Assembly: GCA_035264445.1 (NCBI GenBank)
Contig: DATFQE010000158.1
Location: 1-13,221 of the forward strand
Direction: 5' to 3'
Length of the DNA: 13,221 bases
From: DATFQE01 sp035264445
GTDB lineage: Bacteria; Actinomycetota; Thermoleophilia; Gaiellales; Gaiellaceae
Shown here: positions 6,980 through 13,221 of the stretch, piece by piece
Layout of the letters: each line of letters starts with the position of its first letter
Numbering within the stretch: the first letter of the stretch is position 1
The notes under the pieces: model-generated
The model's input: only the letters and a program-made list of their open reading frames with translations
What the model was told of the DNA's origin: nothing
The model's database searches: none
Position numbers and translations under genes: made by a program

Positions 6980-8515
6980 ATGCTCGTCGAAGTCGCCCTC
7001 GTCGTAGGGCTCGTTCTTCTCACAGTGGCGGTCGTGCTGCTCACGCTCCGGATGCTCGGCTCCTCGCGGGTCGGCGCCGCGAGGCGGATGCGCGAGCTCC
7101 TCCTGTCCGAGGCGGAGCGGGAGGCCGAGACGATCCGACGCGAATCACAGATCGCGTCGCGCGAGGAGTCGATTCGCCTCCGAGCCGAGGTGGAGCGCGA
7201 GCTCGCCGAACGCCGGACACGCGTTGCGAAGATCGAGGAGCGCGTCCTCTCCGCGGAGGAACAGGTGGAGCGAAAGCTGACCGAGCTCGCTCGACGCGAG
7301 CAGGGCCTGTCCGACCGCGAGACGCACCTGCGCTCGCTTCAGCAGGAGCTGAAGGAGACGAAGGAGCAGGAGCTCAAGGAGTTGGAGCGCATCTCCAATC
7401 TGACGGCTGGCGAGGCGCGAGCGCACCTGCTCGAGCGCTCGGAAGAGTTGGTGCGCCATGACCTGGCGCGCCGGGTGCGCCAGATGGAGGAGGAGGCGCA
7501 GGCCGAGGCGAAGCGGCGAGCCCGCAACCTCGTCGCCGACGCGCTTCAGCGGGTCGCCGCGAGTCACGCTTCGGAGACGACGTCGTCGCTCGTCGAGCTC
7601 CCTTCTGACGACATGAAAGGGCGGATCATCGGGCGGGAGGGACGCAACATCCGGGCCCTGGAGCACCTCACGGGCGTCGACTTCATCATCGACGACACGC
7701 CCCAGGCGGTCGTGCTCTCCTCGTTCGACGGCATCCGCCGTGAGGTCGCGAAGTTGACGCTCCTGAAGCTGATCGAGGACGGGCGCATCCACCCGGCGCG
7801 GATCGAGGAGATGTACTACCAGTCGAAGGCGGAGATCGACGACCACATGCGCCAGGTCGGCGAGCAGGCCGTGTTCGAGGCGAATTGCGGGCAGTTTCAC
7901 GACGAGCTCGTGAAGATCCTCGGCCGGCTGCACTACCGCACGAGCTACGGGCAGAACGTCCTCAAGCACACCCTCGAGGTCGTTCACCTCGCCGGGATCA
8001 TGGCGAGCGAGCTCGAGGCGAGCGTCAAGACGGCCAAGCGCGCAGCGCTCCTGCACGACCTGGGCAAGGCGCTGACGCACGAGATCGAGGGCTCCCACGC
8101 GTCGATCTCGGCGCAGTACGCGCGCCGTTACGGGGAGACCCAGGCGGTCGTCCATGCGGTCGAGGCGCACCACTACGAGGTGCAGCCGCAGACGGTCGAG
8201 GCCGTTCTCGTGATCGCGGCCGACGCGATCTCCGGCGCGCGTCCCGGGGCGCGAGGCGACAGCCTCGAGAACTACATCAAGCGACTGGAGGCGCTCGAGG
8301 AAATCGCGGTGCAGAAGAAGGGCGTCGAGCGGGCGTACGCGCTCCAGGCCGGCCGCGAGATCCGGGTAATCGTCAAGCCCGGGGAGGTCGACGACGACAC
8401 GGCCGTGCTCCTCTCCCAGGAGATCGCGCGCGAGATCGAATCCGAGCTCGAGTACCCGGGCCAGGTGAAGGTCACGGTGATTCGTGAGTCCCGCGCGATC
8501 GAGTACGCGAAGTAA
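6980..8515 (+). CDS. rny: Ribonuclease Y
   Basis: Membrane-anchored endoribonuclease that starts mRNA decay, 511 aa (family about 520). Domains in order: one N-terminal membrane helix (about residues 4-25); a long charged coiled coil rich in Glu/Arg (about 30-195); a KH RNA-binding domain with GRIIGREGRNIRALE from 214; and an HD-type hydrolase domain. In that domain KHTLEVVHLAG precedes the metal-binding His359-Asp360 of LLHDLGKALTHEIEGSH, and the C-terminal RNase Y domain ends with KVTVIRESRAIEYAK. Start at ATG 6980 is fixed by AGGAG at 6970-6974 and by the membrane helix beginning right after it. It is the first gene after a long non-coding leader, so it probably has its own promoter and possibly leader-based control. 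Many actinobacteria rely on RNase E/J, so an intact rny is a useful lineage marker. The recA-rny neighbourhood is also known in Bacillus. Confidence 0.96.
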   Translation: MLVEVALVVGLVLLTVAVVLLTLRMLGSSRVGAARRMRELLLSEAEREAETIRRESQIASREESIRLRAEVERELAERRTRVAKIEERVLSAEEQVERKLTELARREQGLSDRETHLRSLQQELKETKEQELKELERISNLTAGEARAHLLERSEELVRHDLARRVRQMEEEAQAEAKRRARNLVADALQRVAASHASETTSSLVELPSDDMKGRIIGREGRNIRALEHLTGVDFIIDDTPQAVVLSSFDGIRREVAKLTLLKLIEDGRIHPARIEEMYYQSKAEIDDHMRQVGEQAVFEANCGQFHDELVKILGRLHYRTSYGQNVLKHTLEVVHLAGIMASELEASVKTAKRAALLHDLGKALTHEIEGSHASISAQYARRYGETQAVVHAVEAHHYEVQPQTVEAVLVIAADAISGARPGARGDSLENYIKRLEALEEIAVQKKGVERAYALQAGREIRVIVKPGEVDDDTAVLLSQEIAREIESELEYPGQVKVTVIRESRAIEYAK

Positions 8516-8559
8516 CCAGGCGACGAAGCCGCCGCTCCAGCGCTCCACGATTCAGCGCG

Positions 8560-8586
8560 CACCTCCCCACCCTGGGTGGGGAAGTG
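8560..8586 (+). terminator. Strong hairpin after rny, possible terminator without U-tract
   Basis: TCCCCACC (8564-8571) and GGTGGGGA (8575-8582) form an 8-bp stem with a three-base loop. It can be lengthened by CAC (8560-8562) with GTG (8584-8586) after one mismatch. It lies 45 nt behind the rny stop and would be very stable, but no T-run follows. It could end or process the rny transcript or protect its 3' end. The rest of the 238-nt gap (8516-8753) shows only the miaB promoter-like element and no gene. Confidence 0.45.
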
Positions 8587-8736
8587 GTTCCACCCGCCAC
8601 CCGCTGGCGATCCTAGTTCGCACGGTCGCGCACGTCTGTGCCGAATCAGCGCCGACTCTCGCGCAGTGACAGGCGCCGCAACGCGCGGCAACGGGAGGTC
8701 TCCAAGCCGCGGGGCGCGGAGAGGCCACGAGCCCGG

Positions 8737-8767
8737 CGGTACCATGGCGGGTCGTGAAGCGGTACCA
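8737..8767 (+). repeat. Two copies of CGGTACCA flanking the miaB start
   Basis: CGGTACCA occurs at 8737-8744 (overlapping the putative -10) and again at 8760-8767 (codons 3-5 of miaB), 23 nt apart. Each contains the palindrome GGTACC. It could be an operator pair, but may be chance. Confidence 0.25.
8740..8753 (+). promoter_or_regulatory. Candidate leaderless promoter (-10 TACCAT) for miaB
   Basis: TACCAT at 8740-8745 matches TANNNT and is followed by 8 nt and the GTG start of miaB at 8754, the same geometry as before the RodZ-like gene. No Shine-Dalgarno sequence stands at a suitable distance. A -35 element is not evident. Confidence 0.4.
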
Positions 8768-10082
8768 CGTTACGACCTTCGGGTGCCAGATGAACGCTCA
8801 CGACAGCGAGCGGATCAAGGGCATGCTGGAGGAGCTCGGTCTCGGCGAGGCACCTGACCGGCACGAAGCGGACGTGCTCGTCTTCAACACGTGCACGATC
8901 CGCGAGAAGCCCGATCAGCGCTTCGCGGCGCACCTCGCTCAGGCGCGCGCGCTCAAGGAGCGCAACAACGAGACGGTGATCGCCGTCGGCGGCTGCTACG
9001 CCGAGGCGCAGCGCGAGCGGCTGTTCGAGCTGTACCCGTTCGTCGACGTCGCCTTCGGGCCCGGCACGATCCCGCACCTCGGCGACTGGCTGGGCGCCGG
9101 CGGCGACCGCGTCGCCCGCGGGCGGTTCGGGATCGCGGAGGAACGGAGCTTCGCCGGCACGCTCCCGATGCACCGCGAGCGCCGCTTCCAGGCGTGGGTG
9201 CAGGTCTCGATGGGCTGCAACTCCAAGTGCGCGTACTGCATCGTGCCGCGCGTCCGCGGCCGTGAGGTCAGCCGCCGTCCGGGCGACATCGTCGCCGAGG
9301 TAACCCGCCTCGCGGGCGAGGGCGTCCGCGAGATCACGCTGCTCGGTCAGAACGTCAACTCGTGGGGGCGGGACCTCGCGCCCGACCTCCGCACCGACTT
9401 CGGCGAGTTGCTCCGCGCCACCGATGCGATCGACGGCATCGAGCGGATCCGCTTCACCAGCCCGCACCCCAAAGACTTCCGCGACCCGGTGATCGCGGCC
9501 CTCGCGGAATGCGAGGCCGTCTGCGAGCACGTCCACCTGCCGCTGCAGTCGGGATCGACCCGGGTCCTCAAGGCGATGCGGCGCACGTACGACCGCGACC
9601 GCTATCTCCGCCTCGTCGACAAGCTCCGCGCGGCCGTCCCCGATCTCGCGCTCGGAACGGACATCATCGTCGGCTTCCCCGGAGAGACGGAGGCCGACTT
9701 CGCCGAGACCCTCGCCGTCGTCGAAGAGGTGCGCTACGACAGCGCCTACACCTTCGTCTTCTCGCCGCGCGCCGGCACGGAGGCGGCGGCCATGCCGGCC
9801 GCGGTGCCGGAGGACGTCAAGCGCGACCGGATCGAGCGCCTGATCGAGCTCGTGCAGCGGATCGCGGCCGAGCGGAACGCCGACCGGATCGGGCGGGTCG
9901 AGCAGGTTCTCGTGGAAGGCGCGAGCCGGACGGACGCCTCGCTCCTCCGTGGGCGCACGCGCCGCAACACGACCGTGAACTTCGCCGGCTCCGCGCGCCC
10001 CGGCGATCTCGTCGACGTGAGGATCGAAGCCGCAACGTCGACCACGCTGAAGGGAACCGAGGCAGCCCTCGTAGCGGCCTGA
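8754..10082 (+). CDS. miaB: MiaB: tRNA-2-methylthio-N6-dimethylallyladenosine synthase
   Basis: Radical-SAM methylthiotransferase, 442 aa, which adds a methylthio group at C2 of i6A37 in tRNAs reading U-starting codons. The N-terminal UPF0004 domain supplies three cysteines for one iron-sulfur cluster: Cys11 (TFGCQMN), Cys47 (FNTCTIRE) and Cys81 (GGCYAE). The second cluster binds the radical-SAM motif Cys155-x3-Cys159-x2-Cys162 (GCNSKCAYCIVPRVRGRE). Further conserved blocks are LLGQNVNSWG, HLPLQSGSTRVLKAMRRTY and TDIIVGFPGETEADF. The C-terminal TRAM RNA-binding domain covers about 375-442. The RGREVSR motif and the KxxQR-type neighbour IREKPDQR support MiaB rather than RimO or MtaB. It is followed after 7 nt by miaA, whose product makes its substrate, so the two steps are encoded together. 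GTG start is supported by the conserved KRYHVTTFGCQMN opening. Confidence 0.97.
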   Translation: MKRYHVTTFGCQMNAHDSERIKGMLEELGLGEAPDRHEADVLVFNTCTIREKPDQRFAAHLAQARALKERNNETVIAVGGCYAEAQRERLFELYPFVDVAFGPGTIPHLGDWLGAGGDRVARGRFGIAEERSFAGTLPMHRERRFQAWVQVSMGCNSKCAYCIVPRVRGREVSRRPGDIVAEVTRLAGEGVREITLLGQNVNSWGRDLAPDLRTDFGELLRATDAIDGIERIRFTSPHPKDFRDPVIAALAECEAVCEHVHLPLQSGSTRVLKAMRRTYDRDRYLRLVDKLRAAVPDLALGTDIIVGFPGETEADFAETLAVVEEVRYDSAYTFVFSPRAGTEAAAMPAAVPEDVKRDRIERLIELVQRIAAERNADRIGRVEQVLVEGASRTDASLLRGRTRRNTTVNFAGSARPGDLVDVRIEAATSTTLKGTEAALVAA

Positions 10083-10089
10083 CCGGGTC

Positions 10090-11430
10090 GTGCGCGTCCT
10101 GGCCATCTTCGGCCCGACCGCGTCAGGCAAGACCGACGTCGCGGAGGAGGTCGCCGACCGGATCGACGGCGAGCTCGTCTCTGCCGACGCGATGCAGGTC
10201 TACGACGGACTGCCGATTCTCACCAACCAGTCGCCCCGACCGACGCACCTCGTCGGGATCTGGCCGCTGAGCCACGACGCGTCGCTCGCCGAGTACCAGC
10301 GGCTCGCCCACGAAAAGATCGACGAGATCCTCTCGCGCGGCCGCACTCCGATCGTCGTCGGCGGCACCGGCCTGTACCTCCGGGCCGCGATCGCGGGCCT
10401 CGACCTGCCGCCGGCTCCGCCGCCCGGCCTGCGCGACCGTGTCGACGCCGCGTACGAGCGTCTCGGAGCCGCCCGCGCGCACGCCCTGCTCGCCGAGCGC
10501 GACCCGCAGGCGGCCGCGCGCGTGCACCCGAACGACCGCCGCCGGGTCGTCCGCGCGCTCGAGCTCGTCGAGCTCGGTCGATCGCTGGCGCCGAGCGAGG
10601 ACCGCCTCTGGAGCGACGAGACTCGGCATCCCACCGCGATCTTCGGGCTCGACGTCCCGAAGGACGAGCTGGCCCGGCGGATCGAGGTCAGAACCGCGTC
10701 GATGGTCGAGCGTGGGGTCGAGGCGGAGGTGCGGCAGGCCGTCGCAGGCCCGATCTCGGCCACCGCCCGCGCCATCCACGGGCTCACGGACTTCGGCGAG
10801 CTGCCCCTCGACGAAGCGGTCGCGGCCTACAACCGGCGGGTGCGGCGGTACGCGGCGTACCAGCACAAGTGGATGCGGCGAATCGCGGGCCTGACAGCGG
10901 TGGCCGCGAACCGGCCCGCAGCCGAGACCGCCGACGAGATCGTCGCCCGGATTCGAGACGAGACAGTCGTACGGGCCGCCCGACGAGAGGACGCCGAAAG
11001 CGCTTTTCAGGTCCAGCGCGCAGCCTCGCTCGCCGGGCTCGGTCACATCTACCCGGCGGATCGTTACGCGTTCCCCGACGACGCGGTTCGCGCGCGCTGG
11101 CGGCAGGCGGTCGGGACGACCGACGGCAACGTCATCGTCGCCGAGCGCGGCGGCCGAGTCGTCGGGGTCACCGCGGCGAAGGGCGGCTGGCTCGACGGGC
11201 TCTACGTCCTGCCCGAGGAATGGGGGAACGGCGTTGCCGGCCGCCTCCACGACGAGGCGGTGAGCGCGCTCGCCGCCGCCGGCGCGACGAGCGCCCGCCT
11301 CTGGGTGCTCGAGGACAACACGCGCGCCCGGCGGTTCTACGAGCGCCGGGGCTGGCGGCCGGACGGCAGCGAACGGGTCGTTCCATTCCCGCCGCACCCG
11401 CTCGATATCGGCTACACGAAGGAGCTGTGA
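10090..11430 (+). CDS. miaA: MiaA tRNA dimethylallyltransferase fused to a GNAT acetyltransferase domain
   Basis: 446 aa, much longer than ordinary MiaA (about 300). Residues 1 to about 290 are MiaA, which transfers a dimethylallyl group to N6 of A37: P-loop GPTASGKT (8-15), SADAMQVYDG with Asp33, GGTGLYLRA, HPNDRRRVVRALE, and a final YQHKWMRR block. Several motifs differ from the textbook enzyme: DIGTAKP is replaced by LPILTNQ, HHLID by THLVGIWPL, and the RRYARRQ-TW block by RRYAAYQHKW. I think I remember such forms from other Thermoleophilia. From about residue 292 (TVVRAARREDA) a GNAT domain follows without stop or linker. It has the acetyl-CoA signature region LYVLPEEWGNGVAGRLHDEAV (378-386 core WGNGVAGRL) and the typical LWVLEDNTRARRFYERRGW ending. 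Its acyl acceptor is unknown. GTG start; the gene overlaps dapF by 1 nt (TGATG). Confidence 0.9.
   Translation: MRVLAIFGPTASGKTDVAEEVADRIDGELVSADAMQVYDGLPILTNQSPRPTHLVGIWPLSHDASLAEYQRLAHEKIDEILSRGRTPIVVGGTGLYLRAAIAGLDLPPAPPPGLRDRVDAAYERLGAARAHALLAERDPQAAARVHPNDRRRVVRALELVELGRSLAPSEDRLWSDETRHPTAIFGLDVPKDELARRIEVRTASMVERGVEAEVRQAVAGPISATARAIHGLTDFGELPLDEAVAAYNRRVRRYAAYQHKWMRRIAGLTAVAANRPAAETADEIVARIRDETVVRAARREDAESAFQVQRAASLAGLGHIYPADRYAFPDDAVRARWRQAVGTTDGNVIVAERGGRVVGVTAAKGGWLDGLYVLPEEWGNGVAGRLHDEAVSALAAAGATSARLWVLEDNTRARRFYERRGWRPDGSERVVPFPPHPLDIGYTKEL
11419..11424 (+). promoter_or_regulatory. Ribosome binding site for the dapF-like gene
   Basis: AAGGAG at 11419-11424 stands 5 nt before ATG 11430 and lies inside the last codons of the MiaA-GNAT gene. 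It supports ATG 11430 over the in-frame GTG at 11427. Confidence 0.75.
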
Positions 11431-12089
11431 TGGAGCGCTGGACCGCGCTCGGCAACGTCTACCTGATCGGCACCGAAGGTCCGGGAGACGCGGGCGACGC
11501 GGACGGCATCCTCGAGGTCGTCGCGCACGGGGACGACTGGGCCGAGGTGCGGATCTGGAACCCGGACGGCTCGCTCGCGGAGATGTCCGGAAACGGCACC
11601 CGGATCGCCGCGCGCTGGCTGTCGGCCCGCACCGGCCGCGAGCAGGTGACCGTCAAAGTCGGCCCGCGCGACGTGCGGGCGCGGATCCTGTCGGAGGACC
11701 TCGTCGAGCAGGACCTCGGTCAGGTCGAGATCGCCGAGCCCGAGGAGATCGAAGGCGTGACGGTGACCCGGGTCTCTGTCGGCAACCCGCACGCCGTCGT
11801 TCAAGGGGACCCCGACGACCTGCCCCGGATCGGGCCGCTGCTCGAGACGCATGTCGCGTTTCCCAACCGGACGAACGTGCAGGTCGCTCGTGTCGACGGG
11901 CCCCACGACGCGACCGCGCGCGTCTGGGAGCGCGGGGTGGGGGAGACCGCGTCGTCGGGGACGAGCGCCGTCGCCGTCGCCGCCGCCCTGGAGCTCGATC
12001 CGGCGACGATTCACTTCCCCGGCGGCGACCTGGTTGTCCGCTTCGAGGGACGCCGGGCGTTCCTGACGGGGTCGGCGGTGCGGGTCTAG
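11430..12089 (+). CDS. dapF: Diaminopimelate epimerase-like protein with both catalytic cysteines replaced by serine
   Basis: 219 aa, shorter than usual DapF (about 275). The DapF fold is plain: TALGNVYLIG (for HGLGNDF), DADGILEV, IWNPDGSLAEM, VSVGNPHAVV, FPNRTNVQVARV, VWERGVGET and the closing FPGGDLVVRFEGRRAFLTGSA. DapF normally uses a Cys pair as two acid/base groups to invert LL- to meso-diaminopimelate. Here the first site reads MSGNG (Ser53, codon TCC) and the second TASSGTS (Ser176, codon TCG). The second needs two base changes from a Cys codon, so a single sequencing error does not explain it. About 20 residues before DADGIL (the usual cdRhxGvG part) are missing too. It may be a slow or Ser-dependent epimerase, or a repurposed homologue. 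Its place beside dapD and a dapC-like gene favours a diaminopimelate role. It ends head-on against dapD. Confidence 0.85.
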   Translation: MERWTALGNVYLIGTEGPGDAGDADGILEVVAHGDDWAEVRIWNPDGSLAEMSGNGTRIAARWLSARTGREQVTVKVGPRDVRARILSEDLVEQDLGQVEIAEPEEIEGVTVTRVSVGNPHAVVQGDPDDLPRIGPLLETHVAFPNRTNVQVARVDGPHDATARVWERGVGETASSGTSAVAVAAALELDPATIHFPGGDLVVRFEGRRAFLTGSAVRV

Positions 12090-12838
12090 CCCGCGATGCC
12101 GTGCTCGCGCAGGGCCTCGTTCAGGCTCGTCTTCAGGTCGGTCGAGGCGCTCCGCCGGCCCACGATCAGCGCGCACTGGAGCCCGTACGTCCCGGCGGGA
12201 TACTCTTTCTGCCGCACGCCGGGAAGGACGATCGACCCGGGCGGCACGTAGCCGCGGTGCTCGACGGGCTCCGGCCCGGTGACGTCGATAACCGGAATCG
12301 ACGCGGACAGCACGACGTGCGGCCCGATCACGGCGCGCTCGCCGACCACAACCCCCTCGACGATCACTGCGCGGGAGCCCACGAAGACGCCGTCCTCGAC
12401 GATCACGGGCCGCGCGCCGCGAGGCTCGAGGACGCCTCCGATCCCAACGCCGCCCGCGAGGTGGACGTCCGCCCCGATCTGCGCCCCCGACCCCACCGTC
12501 GCCCAGGTGTCGACCATCGTGTTCGGGCCGACCCAGGCGCCGATGTTGACGTAGCTGGGCATGAGGACGACCCCGCGCGACAGGAACGAGCCGTACCGGG
12601 CAACGGCGGGCGGCACGACGCGCACGCCGAGCTTCTCGTAGCCGCGCTTGAGCGGGATCTTGTCGCGGTACTCGAAGAGGCCGAGCTCCTCAGGCTCGAT
12701 CTGCCGGAGGCGGAAGTACTCGAGGATCGCGTCCTGCGCCTCCTCGTTCACGGTCCACTCGCCGTTCACCCGCTCCGCCACGCGCGTCTCACCGCGATCG
12801 AGCGCGGCGACGACTTCCTCGACGCGCTCCGGTGTCAC
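12086..12838 (-). CDS. dapD: DapD: 2,3,4,5-tetrahydropyridine-2,6-dicarboxylate N-succinyltransferase
   Basis: 250-aa left-handed beta-helix acyltransferase that uses succinyl-CoA to convert tetrahydrodipicolinate to N-succinyl-L-2-amino-6-oxopimelate, the first committed step of the succinylase route to diaminopimelate and lysine. An N-terminal helical part (1-65) with FEYRDKIPL (55-63) precedes the hexapeptide-repeat helix. The family-defining blocks MPSYVNIGA (93-101), MVDTWATVGS (108-117) and GGVGIGGVLEP (129-139) are all present and match the E. coli type rather than the divergent mycobacterial DapD. The C-terminus carries GSIVLPG and a GTYGLQCALIV strand. GTG at 12838 is chosen because it overlaps the upstream aminotransferase stop by 4 nt (GTGA) and has GAGGA at 12845-12849; upstream extension in this frame has no similarity to the family. 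The protein probably forms a trimer in the cytoplasm. Confidence 0.95.
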   Translation of the reverse strand: MTPERVEEVVAALDRGETRVAERVNGEWTVNEEAQDAILEYFRLRQIEPEELGLFEYRDKIPLKRGYEKLGVRVVPPAVARYGSFLSRGVVLMPSYVNIGAWVGPNTMVDTWATVGSGAQIGADVHLAGGVGIGGVLEPRGARPVIVEDGVFVGSRAVIVEGVVVGERAVIGPHVVLSASIPVIDVTGPEPVEHRGYVPPGSIVLPGVRQKEYPAGTYGLQCALIVGRRSASTDLKTSLNEALREHGIAG

Positions 12839-13221
12839 AGCGCGTCCTCGAGCAGAGCGGCCGCGCGCCGACAGTCCTCGAGGCTCGGCACCAGCGCGAA
12901 TCGGACGTAGCCCTCGCCCGACGGCCCGAAGAACGAGCCGGGGCAGACGACGACGCCGTGCTCGAGCAGGCGTTCGGCGAAGGCGTCGGCGTCGCCTTCG
13001 ACCTCCACCCACAGGTACATGCCGGCACGGCTTGCGGCGACGCGCAGCCCCTTGGCCTCGAGCATGGGGAGGAGCGCATCCCGCTTGGCTCGGTACAGCG
13101 CCCGAGCCTCCTCCACGTGCGCCTCGTCGCCCCACGCGACCACGGACGCCCGCTGGACGAACTCCTGCGGGGCTGTCCCGACCGTTGGACGGAACGCGCG
13201 CATCGCTCCGATCAGCGCGTC
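12835..13221 (-). CDS. dapC: Aminotransferase class I/II, probable succinyldiaminopimelate transaminase (5' part outside window)
   Basis: Only the C-terminal 128 residues are visible; the frame runs off the right edge, so the catalytic lysine and most of the PLP site cannot be checked. The fragment has the small-domain pattern of fold-type I aminotransferases: an RPTVGTAPQEFVQRAS helix (the helix that follows the PLP region), a KRDALLPMLEAKG segment, GMYLWVEVEG, VVVCPGSFFGPSGEGYVRFAL and LEDCRRAAALLEDAL. Arg107 of the fragment (in YVRFAL) corresponds to the residue that normally binds the substrate carboxylate. Overlap by 4 nt with dapD, whose product it would use, makes DapC the best guess, the transamination of N-succinyl-amino-oxopimelate. 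Without the rest, another aspartate/alanine-type transaminase cannot be excluded. Confidence 0.8.
   Translation of the reverse strand, partial: DALIGAMRAFRPTVGTAPQEFVQRASVVAWGDEAHVEEARALYRAKRDALLPMLEAKGLRVAASRAGMYLWVEVEGDADAFAERLLEHGVVVCPGSFFGPSGEGYVRFALVPSLEDCRRAAALLEDAL

Noticed and set aside
6802..7044. 80-codon minus-strand open frame over the rny leader
   Set aside because: No ribosome binding site and no recognisable motif; it overlaps the start of rny and the structured region.
8484..8669. Short plus-strand open frame in the gap after rny
   Set aside because: Overlaps the end of rny, contains the hairpin region and shows low-complexity translation without motifs.

Overview
This is a GC-rich (about 70% by eye), densely packed chromosomal window from a bacterium that I infer to be an actinomycete-phylum member of the Thermoleophilia type (Gaiella/Solirubrobacter relatives). 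The inference rests on GTG/TTG starts, end-to-end gene overlaps, the order cinA-thpR-recA-recX ... miaB-miaA-dapF, an RNase Y gene, and a lineage-looking divergent MiaA. I see no IS, phage, CRISPR, tRNA or rRNA. This is mostly core-genome housekeeping DNA, and I found no obvious new multi-gene system. The unusual points lie in individual genes and in non-coding gaps.

Left part (1-2470): the distal end of a nucleoside/simple-sugar ABC importer operon. It holds two overlapping permeases, the first cut by the window edge, and a small three-helix membrane protein of unknown role.

Centre-left (2477-6711): a RodZ-like membrane HTH protein behind a probable leaderless promoter, then cinA, thpR, recA and recX. 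These are all on the plus strand, either overlapping by 4 nt or separated by a few bases. They join envelope or cell-shape control, NMN salvage, RNA end chemistry and homologous recombination in one apparent transcription unit. The cinA-thpR(ligT)-recA order matches what is known from Deinococcus radiodurans.

Centre (6712-8753): a 268-nt non-coding gap with a promoter-like sequence and several stem-loops ending at the ribosome binding site of rny (RNase Y), then rny itself. A 238-nt gap follows, containing a strong G/C hairpin and a second leaderless-type promoter.

Right part (8754-13221): miaB and miaA, which act in succession on A37 of tRNAs (MiaA prenylates, MiaB methylthiolates). MiaA carries an in-frame C-terminal GNAT acetyltransferase domain. 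A dapF-like gene follows, in which both catalytic cysteines are replaced by serine. It converges on a minus-strand pair, dapD and the end of a dapC-like aminotransferase gene. DapD, DapC and DapF are the succinylase-branch enzymes of diaminopimelate/lysine synthesis, so the pathway context for the dapF-like gene is strong even though its active site is not canonical.
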